64,000 bases of DNA from Clusia tigrina (lineage: Eukaryota > Arthropoda > Insecta > Diptera > Clusiidae): NCBI GenBank assembly GCA_920105625.2, contig OV050033.1:127471821-127535820 (forward strand), read 5' to 3'. The notes beneath the pieces were generated by a model. That model was given only the letters and a program-made list of their open reading frames with translations, had not been told where the DNA came from and ran no database searches. Positions 43,900 to 55,074 of this stretch are shown here, piece after piece. Position 1 is the stretch's first letter. The number at the start of each line of letters is the position of its first letter. A program made the translations under genes and the position numbers.

Positions 43900-45290
43900 C
43901 TTTGTAAAAAACCTTGATCTAAATTTATTTTATTAAAATTTTTTTTTTATAGATTATTTTAATAATTTTTAATATTTCCAATAAAAAAATGTTTTTTTGG
44001 ACATTTTTATCATTTTCTTATTTTATTTTTATTAATTTTTTTTAAATTTTCGTTTAATTTTGTTAATTTTATCTTTTTATTTTATTTATATTTTTTTTTT
44101 ATTATTAATTTTAATTATAAATTTGTTTAAATTGTAATTTTTTTTAAACTCTTTTCTTTCAACAAAAATAAAATTTCTTTTTATTAATTTTTTTATTATT
44201 TTGAATTTTAATTTTTTTAATTAATTTTTTTAATTTTAAAATTTTTTGTTTGTATTTTTAAAATATATTTAATTAAAAATAAAAACAGCAGCAACATTTT
44301 TTTCCAATATTTTTAATTTATTATTTAAAAATTTTTTTGATATTATTAATTTTTATTATTATTTTTAAACATTTTTTTAAATTATTTTTCGTGCTTTCTT
44401 TTGATCGAAAATAATAAAAATCGGAGCTGATTTTTGATTAATTATATTTTTACCTAACCAGTTTAAAAAATGATTTTGAAAACATTGAAATGATTATTTG
44501 TAAAATGATTAAATGATTTATAATTTTTAATTGTATTTTATTTTTTCTTACTCTTAGAATTATTTAAGTTTTTTTTTTAATATTTTGAAAATTTTCGTTT
44601 ATATTTTTAAAATTGTTTAATATTTTTTTGTATTAAGTTTTTAGTATTCTTATTTTTTAATTTTAAATAATAATTTGTTTATAAATTTTATAATCGTTTT
44701 GTATTTTTAAAAATATTATTTTTTTAAATATCCTTAAACAATTTTTTATATTTTTGAAAATTAAAAAAAAAATTAAATTATTTTAAATATTAAGTTTTTA
44801 GTTTTCTTATTTTTTAATTATAATTTATAATATTTTATATTTTTTAATATTTTGTATTATTAATTTATTATTTTTTTATCTTTTTATATTTTAATTAGTA
44901 TTCTTTCCCTATATATTTAAAAAAATGAATAAATAAATATTTGAAAATTTTTCTTTATTCTTATTTTAGAAATTAGATATTATATATTTTTTTAAATTTG
45001 TTTGTAATTTTTTGATTGATTTTTTTTAAATTTTTGAATTGTTTATTGTTCTCGTTAAACGTTTATTTTATTTTTTTTTATTATTAATTTTATCATTAAT
45101 AAAATAATCATCTAATTGTATTTGTATTCTTAATTTTTTAATTTCAATTTATGTTTTTTAATGTTTTTTAAAATTTTTTTATATTACTTTAAATTTGTGT
45201 TAAATTTTAAATTGTTTTCTTTTAAAATTTTATTTTTTAGATAAATTCTTTTATAATATTTTTATATTGATAATAGTTTATAGTTTATAG
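43900..45290. repeat. 1.4-kb AT-only low-complexity stretch
   Basis: T- and A-homopolymer-rich sequence ([15 protein letters not shown]) with almost no G or C and no coding potential. It ends just upstream of the hAT element. Confidence 0.85.
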
Positions 45291-45688
45291 TTGTTTACTG
45301 ATCTTTTGCCCACTAGATAAGGAAGAACAGGAAAAATATTGTAGCGATGCCACCTCGTGTTGTTCGCTATGACATATACCTTTAAAAAGGTATTCCACGA
45401 TTACTTATCTCTTTTCCTCCTATTCCAAAGAACAGAAATCAACCAATTTATGTCCACACTCGCACTGACTCTCTCTTGCATCCATCCTCACTCATACGCA
45501 TATTCATTGCTCGCTCTGCCCTAAAGCGCGAGTAGGTATAATCGCCACGATGCGTGTGTTTGAGTGTGTGTGCAGCGAAATCGCATCGTGGCATCGCAAC
45601 GATGTTTCTCACCAGTACTCGTAATCTCTCGTTCGATCAGGTCATTTGACGCTTCTCGTTCGCTCGTTGTGCCAAGAGTGACGCCACA

Positions 45689-46271
45689 ATGAAGATGAAC
45701 GTGTTTGAGAAAATTAAAAGTGGTGAATATAAGAGTGTACACGAGAGGGGTGTGAGTGATGTGTGGACATTTTTTAGGAAAATTGTGAACACTCGCACGC
45801 GACTTGTGGAACCGTTTGTGATATGTGCAGCGTGCGAGAAGATATTCAAGTACGGAAAGGGATGCAGTACCTCGAATTTGAAAAAGCATTTATGCTACAT
45901 AGAGAAGAAACGCCAAACAGGGGTGGAAGAACCAACAACTGAGGTGGAAATCCCAACACCTGTGATAGAAATCCCAACAGCTGTGGTAGACATAAAACCG
46001 TCAGTGGTGAGTGATGCAACCCGCGAAGAAGTCTTACAAAATTGTGTGAATTTTGTGGTACGGGATTTGCGCACTTGCGGTACTGTGAACGGTGATGGAT
46101 TCAAAGCGTTGGCCCAATCTCTGGTGGAAATTGGCGTCAAACTGGGTACAAACAATTTTACAATCAATGACATTCTTCCACATTCTACTACGATCAATTG
46201 CAGGCTTCAGAAACTGCATGCTGACGAAGTGGAAGTGTTTGTCACTGGCCTCCGACCAATCATAGAAAAAG
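45689..46271 (+). CDS. hAT transposase exon 1 (residues 1-194 plus split codon), BED zinc finger
   Basis: ATG at 45689 follows GCCACA and opens with KMNVFEKIKSGEY. The BED finger CAAC...STSNLKKHLC is at 46-69. A Val/Thr/Pro-rich linker with repeated EIPTP/EIPTA motifs follows (about 80-105). The exon ends G|GTAAGG in phase 1. Without splicing, translation would stop at 46298-46300. Confidence 0.88.
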
Positions 46272-48843
46272 GTAAGGAAATAATTCCCTGCGACTTGTAA
46301 TGAATATTTGATATATATAAGTGCATAGTCTATATTGCCACATTGGGCCGATCTTGGCTTAACTGCACATAACTAATAGTGCACATCTATTTTTAGTGGA
46401 ATATATTCATTTTTATAAGGCCTGGTCAACCCTCCTATTCCCGTTACCCAATAGGAGAGGGGTTTCGTTCATAACACGCTTTGTAGGGTATATTTTATAT
46501 GGGACATTATTTGTGTCCTCAAAAAAGGAAGCGTGGAAGCTATGGAAAGTAGGGTAAAAATCGTACAATTGACACGCCCACTTTGCATAAGCCTATTTTA
46601 GCGAAAAGAACATGATTTTTTTTTTATTTTATTTGCGAATTAAGATTGACTAAAATAACTACAAATTTTGTTTGGGTACGTCTTTCCAGGCTGGTGTGCG
46701 GGGACGGTGGACCTGTGTACCCAACAAAGCAATTTTCTAACTTTAACCGTGCATTATCTCGACTCAAATTGGCTCCTGCACAAGTAAGTATAATTGAACG
46801 TTAGTGAAAAACTATGAAAATCGATCGCACTCCATTGATGGACCCTTATATTAGATTGGTTTATATACAGGGTGTTAAATACTGAAACTTAAATGATCTA
46901 TTGTGAAGACGTTGTTTACTTGATAGACTCTTCTGTATCAAAAATATAACCAGGTCTAATAGCCTTGTATAAGAATCTCCTGATTGTCTTTAGGATTTTT
47001 TCCTTTTATTAGGACTTTCTGGTATTAGAAGCGCAATTTGGAGGGTTGTTTATTCATTGTTGCTTCTTTAGCTTACTCTTTAAATCACTCTTTAAATCAC
47101 TCTTTAAATCACTCTTTAACTCACTCTTTAACTCACTCTTTAACTCACTCTTTAGCTCACGCTTTAACTCACTCTTTAACTCACTCTTTAACTCACTATT
47201 TAACTCACTCTTTCTCACTCTTTAACTCACTCTTTAACTCACTCATTAACTCACTCTTTAACACATTGTTTAACTCACTCTTTAACACACTCTTTAACAC
47301 ATTGTTTAACTCACTTTCTCACTCACTCTCATTCATGCTTTAACATTTGCTCTAACTCACTCTTTCACTATTTCTCTTACTCGCACTCTCTCTCACTCTT
47401 TTTTTACTTACTTTTTCACCAAAGCACTCACTCATTCTCTTCCTCATTTTCTCTTTCACTTTCTTACTCATTCTCTGTCTTTCTGACACTCTTACTGAAT
47501 ATCTCACTCTCGATACTCCCTTAGAGCAATTAACGAACACTCCCACTAGTTACTCGTTGTTGATGCTTCCTCTTCCTTTTGCTTTCAGCCGTATTCTTTT
47601 CACTATTTCCATCGGAGGCTGTGACGAGGAGGGAACTGATATTAAGGAATCTGCTGAATTTATCATCAGCTCCATTGAGAACAAATTTGAAGAACTGAAA
47701 CTAGGACGAGACTTGCATAGAAAAGTCAACTATACCACTGATCAGGACGCAATCATTAAGAAGGCTTTACAACACCACAACCGTATTAATTGCATAGCGG
47801 ATGTGCTTAATAGAATTCTGAAGCAGACTTTCGACAATCAGACGTTACTAAAGCGAGCGCCTAGTATTTGGGGTGTGATTACAAAGTGCCGGTCTCTGGT
47901 GGGGCATCTAAAGCGATCCGGCGGACTAACCCAGCTGCTGGCCACGACCGTAAAGGAGGAGTTTCCTTCGGTACCTTGTTGCTGGTATACTGAATTCGAC
48001 AGGTTGCTGTCTGTGCGGCACAATTTGAAGGCTATCGAAGAAATCTTAGCGAAATCCGGGGAATCACATCGTCTGATCGGAATGGAGAAGTACTGTTTAG
48101 ACAGAGTTCTCGCTTTCCTGGAGCCATTCAAGAGTGCCGCCTTAGTATTCGACGGTTGTGGGGAACCCAGCATTCATTTGGTGCTATTGCACATGCATAT
48201 CCTGAAAGAGAAGCTGTTGAAATTAAGAATTGCGGAGACCCACAACGAAGTCCAGGCGATTATTGGGCACTGCTTGGACGAAGTGTTTGATGTGGAATTC
48301 CAAGCGCACAAGATGCATAAAATCGCCGCATTCTTGTGGCCAGAATACAAGCAGCTGCGTTACCTGAACGCGGACGAGCGTGATCAAATCTATGCGATTG
48401 TGAAGGAGCAACTGCAAGAGATTGCAAAGGTAGATGCGGATGAAGCGGCTGTCGCGACTAGTCCATCTGAAGACGAAGAAATGAAGGCTGAAACTGATGA
48501 TGATGATGACACTGATGCCACATGCAGTGAAGACAACATGCTCACAAAATACAGAGACGTGCCCATGGCAAATAATTCACAACCGCAAATCAATGTGGAA
48601 ATGGAGTTTTACAAAGGATCCTGTTTCCCCGTTGCCAATATTTCACAGTGGTGGGAACATCATGCCAAGGAATTTCCATTATTGGCCAAGTTAGCGCGAC
48701 GAATTTTATGTATACCGGCAACGACTGCTGCAAGCGAAAGGAGCTTCAGTTCTCCGCACCGCACTGTTGAAGATAGAAGAAGCCATTTGGAGGTCGACAA
48801 TTTGGATGCGATTTTGTATCTAAACTCCCAACAAAAGGATTAA
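45689..48843 (+). CDS. hAT transposase, three exons, 643 aa
   Basis: Exons 45689-46271, 46690-46783 and 47589-48843 join in phase into 1932 nt. Donors are AAAAG|GTAAGG and CACAA|GTAAGT; acceptors are TCTTTCCAG|GC and TTTTGCTTTCAG|CC. The N-terminus has a BED-type zinc finger (C46, C49, H67, C69). The 94-bp middle exon encodes GWCAGTVDLCTQQSNFLTLT, supplying the first catalytic Asp (D202). The second Asp is in VNYTTDQD (D277), W358 lies in CCWYTEF, and the Glu is in AASERSFSS (E609), within the C-terminal dimerisation region. Spacing of the acidic triad fits hAT. An acidic linker (EDEEMK, DDDDD) precedes the end. The enzyme would cut and paste its element in the nucleus. No frameshift or premature stop is seen, so it may be young or under selection. 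Unusual residues are DLCTQ where DxWTD is common, and CC instead of CR before the conserved Trp. Confidence 0.87.
46690..46783 (+). CDS. hAT transposase exon 2 (94 bp), first catalytic Asp
   Basis: Flanked by TTTCCAG and GTAAGT, it enters with two bases and leaves with two. It encodes the RNase-H-fold strand with VDLCTQ and then FLTLTVHYLDSNWLLH, which corresponds to the hAT segment 'DLWT...YLGVTAHYID'. It is too short for ORF filters but essential for activity. Confidence 0.85.
47068..47345 (+). repeat. 14-bp minisatellite inside hAT intron 2
   Basis: CTCTTTAACTCACT-type units repeat about 19-20 times with small changes (first copies have AAATCACT). The array accounts for a third of the 805-bp second intron and produces a repetitive open frame that is not a gene. 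Confidence 0.85.
47589..48843 (+). CDS. hAT transposase exon 3 (residues 226-643), second Asp, Glu and dimerisation domain
   Basis: It starts after CTTCCTTTTGCTTTCAG. An open frame also extends upstream to 47557, but that part is intronic pyrimidine tract. It contains TTDQD, a conserved RINCIADVLNRIL segment, CCWYTEF, an acidic linker and the C-terminal AASERSFS...DRRSHL signature of the hAT dimerisation domain, ending in TAA at 48841-48843. Confidence 0.9.
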
Positions 48844-48920
48844 TGAATTATCATGATTACTTTGTGATATGACAAGATTCGGGTACTCGGAACGCTGCCA
48901 TTAATTTCAAGTGTTTTAAT

Positions 48921-48926
48921 AATAAA
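48921..48926 (+). terminator. Polyadenylation signal AATAAA of the hAT transposase
   Basis: AATAAA lies 78 nt after the stop codon and is followed by a short (TCTG)n and T-rich stretch, as expected for a cleavage region. Confidence 0.55.
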
Positions 48927-49040
48927 TCTGTCTGTCTGTCTTTTTGTGTGTGAATATGCCAATTTTTATATTTTCAATGATACCACCGACGATGCCGATT
49001 ATTAATCATGCGATGCCGCGATGTCGATTAATACTCGCCA

Positions 49041-51269
49041 CATACTCACACGATTACAGGTACAGTAGTAGCTCACTTCGCTGTAATCAATCACTAGTCG
49101 TGTTTTGAAGTTGGTGAACGAACTAGGAGCTCCTCAGAGGGCGTGAGTTTCGAATTCCTCACCTAAGCGTATATCTCGATAGAACACTATTCGAAAGTTT
49201 AATACAAACCTCGATGACTCCTCCCTCTTGAGGTCAGATAATTAGGGACACCAGATAGGAAACTGAGCCACTCAAGTATCCAGGAGCCTTCGAAGCATGG
49301 CTGAGCAATTGCGTTGACAACTAGGACCGTCGAGCCAACAATGATAATGATTACCATGGCATTTAAACATCACTCCAAATAGGTAAATTGCCTAGCATCT
49401 TAACAAGATGACGGTGGGTATCTTTAAAGATGTTTAGGGCGTTTTCAAAATCGTTACCCTGATAAAGTATCTGTTCCTCTACAATATAGCATCAGACATT
49501 AACAAAGGAATAGGTAACTGATTGAGAGAGATTAAGGGTCTCCTGAGTGAGCAGTGCTTTAGAAGCATTAAGGGGAGGGGTTATGGCAGGGTGTGTCATC
49601 CCTCAGTGGGATACTTACACCACTTATATTGGGGGATGATTAGCAGAGAACTCTTAAAGAAGCTCATCGCGTAACGATTGAAAACTTGGTAGTAATACCC
49701 TGGTAGGTATCCTAAACTGATTGGAGAATGCCGAAAGTCCTTAGTATTACGATACATTGGGAGAGATTGACGAAAAGATAATGGAATTAAAACGTGATTA
49801 TATGAGATGAGGTCAAAATTATGAGATAATCCAAATTATGATGAGATCAAAATAATGAGATGAGATCAAAATATGCAAGCCATATTTTGGTGACGTAATG
49901 GGGACTAAAACCAAAAAGGTTTCTTTCCGTTGTAGTTAAATTTCATTAATTTAACTGCTTGGTAAACAGATCTGGAAAGATAATATAACAGACTCCTGGA
50001 AAGGTAATATAGCATCAGCCTGTTACCAAAAAGGTGCGATGGCCACATAATGTACCTGGAGGCAATGCTCCACCTAAAACTATTGGAGGGTATTTGGGCA
50101 CCCGAATGGCAGGTCAGAGCGCCTCATAGCGAAATTTGGAAAGGTTTATTTGGGAGTACAAAATCCTGAGGGATTCATGGTTTTATTTCAATCGCCAAAA
50201 GTCAAATTAGTATTATATTTGCGGACTAATATAATCATCTTTCTGTATATATAAGTACTTGGTACTTCTATAATAAGTGTTTTTTGGAATGGGCCAACCT
50301 GATATCCCCTTGTTGTTGAAGCATTTTTTGAGCACCATCCTAAATTATTATGCAGCATCATCCTTTATTATTTATCCTTTTTCAGAATGTACTTAGATGA
50401 TTCAATGCTGGCTGGAGACAGTACTTGAAGATATATTTCTATTGAATTTCAATCGTCTGTTCGAAAAACTGTTCTACGAGTATGTCAATAAAAGCAACTA
50501 GACACCTAGTATCCTCACAAGAATCACTCCTCAATACAGATTGTCAAATCATTAACAACCAATTCAGCATATTGAGTTCTCCTACTTTTGTAATAAGGGC
50601 ATGGTAAAGGCAACGTCCATACATTCCTTAGCCCTGTACAGACTCCTGAGATTCATAAAAGAGTCAAAGAAGTTTCAAAAGGTGTAACTTCCCTTCCACA
50701 ACTCTCTTATCTACCCCTTTCCAAAATCTTTGCAGGCTTATACCACAATGAGCATCAATGCCTGAGAGCTTGGAGACCTCCTTTTTTGGTGGTTCCCCTG
50801 CCTACACCACTTCTATTCTCTTCTACTCTACTTTCATACAACTTGAAGACATGATCTCGACAACGTGGGTTTTTTTTTAAATATTTGGTAAATAGTTTTT
50901 GATACTCAGTAATTTTCAGTAATTGCAATTTTTTAAAATTTATTTTGTTTACAATTTTTTACTTTTCATTTTGCTATTTTATTATTTTTTATTATATGTA
51001 TATAGTTTTTATATTTTTCACTATTATAATTTTTCTACTTAATTTTTTTTTTTTGTTGCATCATACACAAAAATGTATGCTTTATTTAAATTTTCTTTGC
51101 TGGGTTGTAATTCATTTGGCCGAGAAAGCAATGCTTTTTTCTATAAACACAGACACCCCCTTCTCCTCCCCCTCCGACAAATCCACTTCTTTCGATCTCA
51201 TCATACAATTTAATTTGTTTTTATAAAGCAGTATCGTGTACAAGTCTGAAAGTTTCTCTTCTATGAAAG
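49041..51269. other. Decayed repetitive DNA right of the hAT element
   Basis: Shares short blocks with 38.8 kb and 40.97 kb, but holds no open frame of interest. Confidence 0.4.
50640..50700. repeat. Copy B of the dispersed repeat at 38840-38910
   Basis: Same orientation and order of blocks as copy A, with a small insertion (GTCAAAG) before AAGTTT. The surrounding 49.1-50.9 kb probably holds more of the same decayed element. Confidence 0.6.
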
Positions 51270-51880
51270 AGTAGAACATACACACATATGTATGTACATA
51301 TGTACATGCATGCATACATACATAAGTATATATGCATATATACTCACATGTCATACATATTTCAACATATTTATGTACGAGTATGTGCATACGCTATCGC
51401 AAAGTTCTTGGACTCATTTGTTAGAATTTCAGTTTGGTTCATGATATGACCTTTTAGCTACATAAGTACATATTTACATACTTACATACATATGTATATA
51501 CATACATATATGTATGTTCGTGTATTAAACAATATATACATGTGTGTGTGTATGATTATTTATGTTTAATATGAACTAAAATGGAAAACGAAGAAATATG
51601 AATATATGTACATACATATGTACGTACATACATATCATACAACCAAATTTGTTTAGATTATATAAAAAGGTGTGTTCAATATATTCATACATACATACAT
51701 ATGTATGTACATACATATGTACATATTTATATGTACACATATTTATGTACATCTGCTACAGAGCTACATATGTATGTACATACATACTGTAGAGCTACAT
51801 TCATCCATACATACACATTCATCGTACATACTACAGAGCTACATACATACCTAAAGATTACATATTATTATGTACATACA
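51270..51880. repeat. ACATACATATGTA tetranucleotide repeat field
   Basis: Many CATA/TATG runs with interspersed CTACAGAGCTACAT units (about 51756-51850). Open frames are repeat translations. Confidence 0.85.
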
Positions 51881-52429
51881 TTTCTACATACCCAGATGAA
51901 TAATTACCTAGCAAAACACACACACACACACATAGCCACTCTTCAAGGTGTCACACGCAGCCCAACCCACTTTCTCTATTAAATGCCAACAACAACAATA
52001 AGAAACACAGCAACAAAATAGCAAATATCTGAGAACCAGTTTAACAAGTAAACTTCGTGTATAATTTTTATTAATTGGTAATACAAAAAATTAATGCTCC
52101 CGTGCTTATTTAAAACTCGCATCATGTGAACATGTTATTAGCATTACTCCTAATATTTTATTGGGATTTTGCATGTGTCTGTCACATAATTCATAATTTT
52201 TGGTTTTTTTTCCTGAATTACTATTTACAAATTAATAAATACCGAATATATCAACGTATTCCGCCCAAACAAGACAAGTGTGTTCGTATATACATATGTA
52301 CATACAAGTGTCAATACAAGCAGAGCCCGAATCTAGACGCCTACCGAAGCCACCCACTTAATACTCACAAACACACATTATTGGTACTTACAACCAGACT
52401 CACTACGGCTTGCCTTGCTTTGCTGAGGC

Positions 52430-52556
52430 TTTGCCTGGCTAGTGCTCTGCTCTGTCCTGCTCTGCTCTACTCTACTCTGTTCTGCTCTGCTCTCTGCTCT
52501 ACTCTGCTGAGCTCTGTTCTGCTCTGCTCTGTTCTGCTGCGCTCTGCTCTGCTGTA
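52430..52556. repeat. (CTCTG)n pentanucleotide array
   Basis: CTCTGCTCTGCTCTACTCTA-type units run for 125 bp, giving Leu/Cys/Ser and Gln/Ser/Arg open frames on the two strands. Confidence 0.9.
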
Positions 52557-52859
52557 GCCATGGGCGGCAATCACAGCTTATCTTAGCAGCCGTGTTCTCT
52601 CTCACGAGAGATTTTAATTTTTCTTATTTGAAGTTTTCAGTTTTCAGATTCCTTTTGATGGCACTATGTGCAGTTTGGATAGTTCGACCAAGTTGTCCGG
52701 CACTAGCTGTCACGGGTGGGTGGTAGAAGGAAAGGGGGGGTCAAATATGTATGCACAAGTTTGTATATAAATTCGAAGTTCTTCGTTTTGCATCGTGTCT
52801 CCCGGTCACTGTGTATATTAAAAACGAATGCCATTGCTTTAAGCTTAATTTATTTGCAG

Positions 52860-53095
52860 TTGTTTTTTTGCTCTTGTTATTGTTGTTGTTTCTCTTTTGG
52901 TTGCTTTTGCTGTTGTTTTTGTTTTGGTTGATGTTGCTTTGCTTGGTGTTGTTTTTGCTGCTTTTTTGCGCTTTTGGTACATTATGAAGTGGTGCTTGCT
53001 GTCTGTATAGCTGGTTGTTGTTTTTTTATTATGTTATTGCTGTTTTTGTTGTTTATATTTTGTTGTTGTTTCTGTTGTTGTTGCAGTTGTCATAG
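52860..53095. repeat. GTT/GCT-rich low-complexity tract (CAA-rich on the minus strand)
   Basis: TTGTTGTTGTTTCTGTTGTTG-like sequence; such CAA-rich strands are common in fly introns and leaders. Confidence 0.7.
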
Positions 53096-53853
53096 TGGCT
53101 GTCATTGTGTACTGAAGAATTTTTTAAATATTAAATTCTGTCGTTCGTAAACGATCGAAAAGCATTTCTTCTCCAGTCCAAAGCGTGAACAATTTAAATG
53201 GCTGATGAACTTCATAATGAAGTCATCATAATCAAGTCCTTTTTCGGTAGTTTACCTACCGGCATTTTTAAATATTTGTCTTTATGTACATAAGAATGCA
53301 TATAAATACATACATATGTACATACATACATACATACATAAATTTTTATGTACCACGGGTGGGTAGATACTCTGAAACATTGGCTGTGTGAACAGAGAGA
53401 GGCTTTATAGAACACCAACTTTTTCATTGATGTTACATTGCATTCAATCATAACTTGGCTGCTTTGAGGCTTCAATTTGCACCTTTCGATCGTGATACAT
53501 AAATATGCACATAAATACTATATACCTACCTTTATGTTATGTACATAAACACACACATACACACTTATTTAAAATGGGTTTGTCTTCTGAGGGTCGTTTT
53601 TCAATCATCTGTTTCACAGGCAGGTAACAGGCAGTCAAGAGGCTTGCATAGTGCTGCCAACTGTTCAAGGATTTAAAGTGCCGTGTCAAAATTCTCACGA
53701 GGGTTATGACGAGGCCACGGCCGCAAGATTTATGGACGTGGAATATGCAACTACCGTGAGAAAGGTGTTGGAAAAATGAAGTATCAACATGGAGGCTATT
53801 GCTAAGCGTCTTAGAATGTTCTATAGAAATAAATATAAAATTTAATATAATTA

Positions 53854-54060
53854 TTAAATAAATATTAATTGAAGATAAAAATTGTTTATTAATTCTTTAA
53901 AAATTCCAATGTCATTAAAGTGCTCTATTATATCAAGTTCGGTTAAGATGCCGTCTCCTCCAAATTCTTTAATGGTTTTGTCCTTAAAGCGTGGATATGA
54001 GAAGTCAATAGTCACTCGTGTCATTTTAGTCTTATTGAAATTCCCTTTAGCTGCTCTATG
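53854..54060 (-). CDS. Possible coding fragment of unknown origin
   Basis: The minus-strand frame reads KGNFNKTKMTRVTIDFSYPR, then FKDKTIKEFGGDGILTEL and DIIEHFNDIGIFKELI, before a stop at 53856-53854. Unlike nearby frames it is non-repetitive and has balanced amino-acid use. Upstream the frame runs into a TATG microsatellite, so the true 5' limit is unclear. It may be the last exon or relic of a transposon gene. No family is recognised. Confidence 0.25.
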   Translation of the reverse strand, partial: HRAAKGNFNKTKMTRVTIDFSYPRFKDKTIKEFGGDGILTELDIIEHFNDIGIFKELINNFYLQLIFI

Positions 54061-54186
54061 TATGTATATGCATACTTGTATATACATGTATGTATATAGT
54101 ATATCAGCAGGTAATATGTATGTATATAGTTTATCAGCAGGTACATCAATTGACGTCAAAAGGGGGCCAGACTCCTATGCTTGAGA

Positions 54187-54460
54187 ACTTTGGTATTTCC
54201 TTTTTCCAATAAGAAAAGGATTACTGAGACGAATTCAAATTTGCCTGACAGACCCCGCTGGCAATTTGGAATAACACCACATATCATCATTGCTATGACA
54301 TCACCCACCTATTAATGGGTACTTTGGTCCTTCCTTTTTACAAAGCATAAAGAATACTGAGACGAATCTAACTTCGACGCACACAACATGCTTGCATGCT
54401 GGCATTACTCAACATACATATCATTGCTATGAAATTATCCAATGACGTCATAGTGAGGTC
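54187..54460. repeat. Diverged tandem duplication, period about 135 bp
   Basis: ACTTTGGT(A/C)(T/C)TTCC, TACTGAGACGAAT, CATATCA(T)TTGCTATGA and AT(C/T)(A)CCA blocks occur in order twice. Confidence 0.65.
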
Positions 54461-54689
54461 AGATTGATATTGCTGGTCATAAGGATGTTACTTTAGTGAC
54501 AAGATACATACATAGTTCTTCCTTTTGACATGATGTCAGTGTGCGTGTTTTTTTCTTATGAATTGTTTGGTTTCTAAAATTACAAAATTTTTACATACAT
54601 ATAAAGCGACAGATGCAATTTTAGGAAAATTATATTTTCTTTATGAGAACAGTTATTTCAATGTCGGAGAAACAACTCGGCAGTCCCAT

Positions 54690-54795
54690 TAACAATTGAA
54701 ACGAACCCACAATTGAACCCAAACACAACTGAACCCACTCACAATTGAACCCAATCGCATATTGAACCGAACCCACAATTGAACCCAAACCTCTT
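54690..54795. repeat. Short minisatellite, unit 15-18 bp
   Basis: CACAATTGAACCCAAAC and CCACTCACAATTGAACCCAAT variants repeat six times. Confidence 0.75.
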
Positions 54796-55074
54796 CCCAA
54801 TGGCCTTTAATATATTAAGTGAAAGTACAAGAAGAGGACAGCGATATGAATTATAATTATTAATTAAGGATTCTAGGCGCCACGAATACTTATGTATAAA
54901 AGAGACACCAAGACAAGAGATCTAACGGAGGAAAACGTGAATAGTTACAACATTGTGAGTAAAATGACGCTGCAATTCTCTCAAAGGCATCAACTCCGCT
55001 TCACTCTCATAGGCACAACTTTACAGGCAACTCACTCAACTCAGTATACAAATAAATGAAGGATAATAAAGAGC

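Larger units (their letters stand above)
45525..49040 (+). mobile_element. hAT-family DNA transposon, apparently with a complete transposase gene
   Basis: The element carries a three-exon transposase (separate entry). Outside the gene, subterminal inverted matches support an element extent: TCGCATCGTGGCATCGC at 45581-45597 is the near-exact inverse of 49010-49027 (one mismatch and one extra base), and a GCGAGTA...TAATCG block near 45530-45548 is the inverse of TAATACTCGC near 49025-49039. hAT elements typically carry short TIRs, subterminal repeats and 8-bp target duplications. I could not find exact TIR ends or the duplication, so the outer limits are approximate. Confidence 0.65.

Noticed and set aside
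47557..47588. Extra N-terminal residues MLMLPLPFAF before hAT exon 3
   Set aside because: They translate the pyrimidine tract of the splice acceptor.
52126..52605. Frames spanning the CTCTG array
   Set aside because: The distinctive parts are the pentanucleotide repeat; the rest has no coding character.
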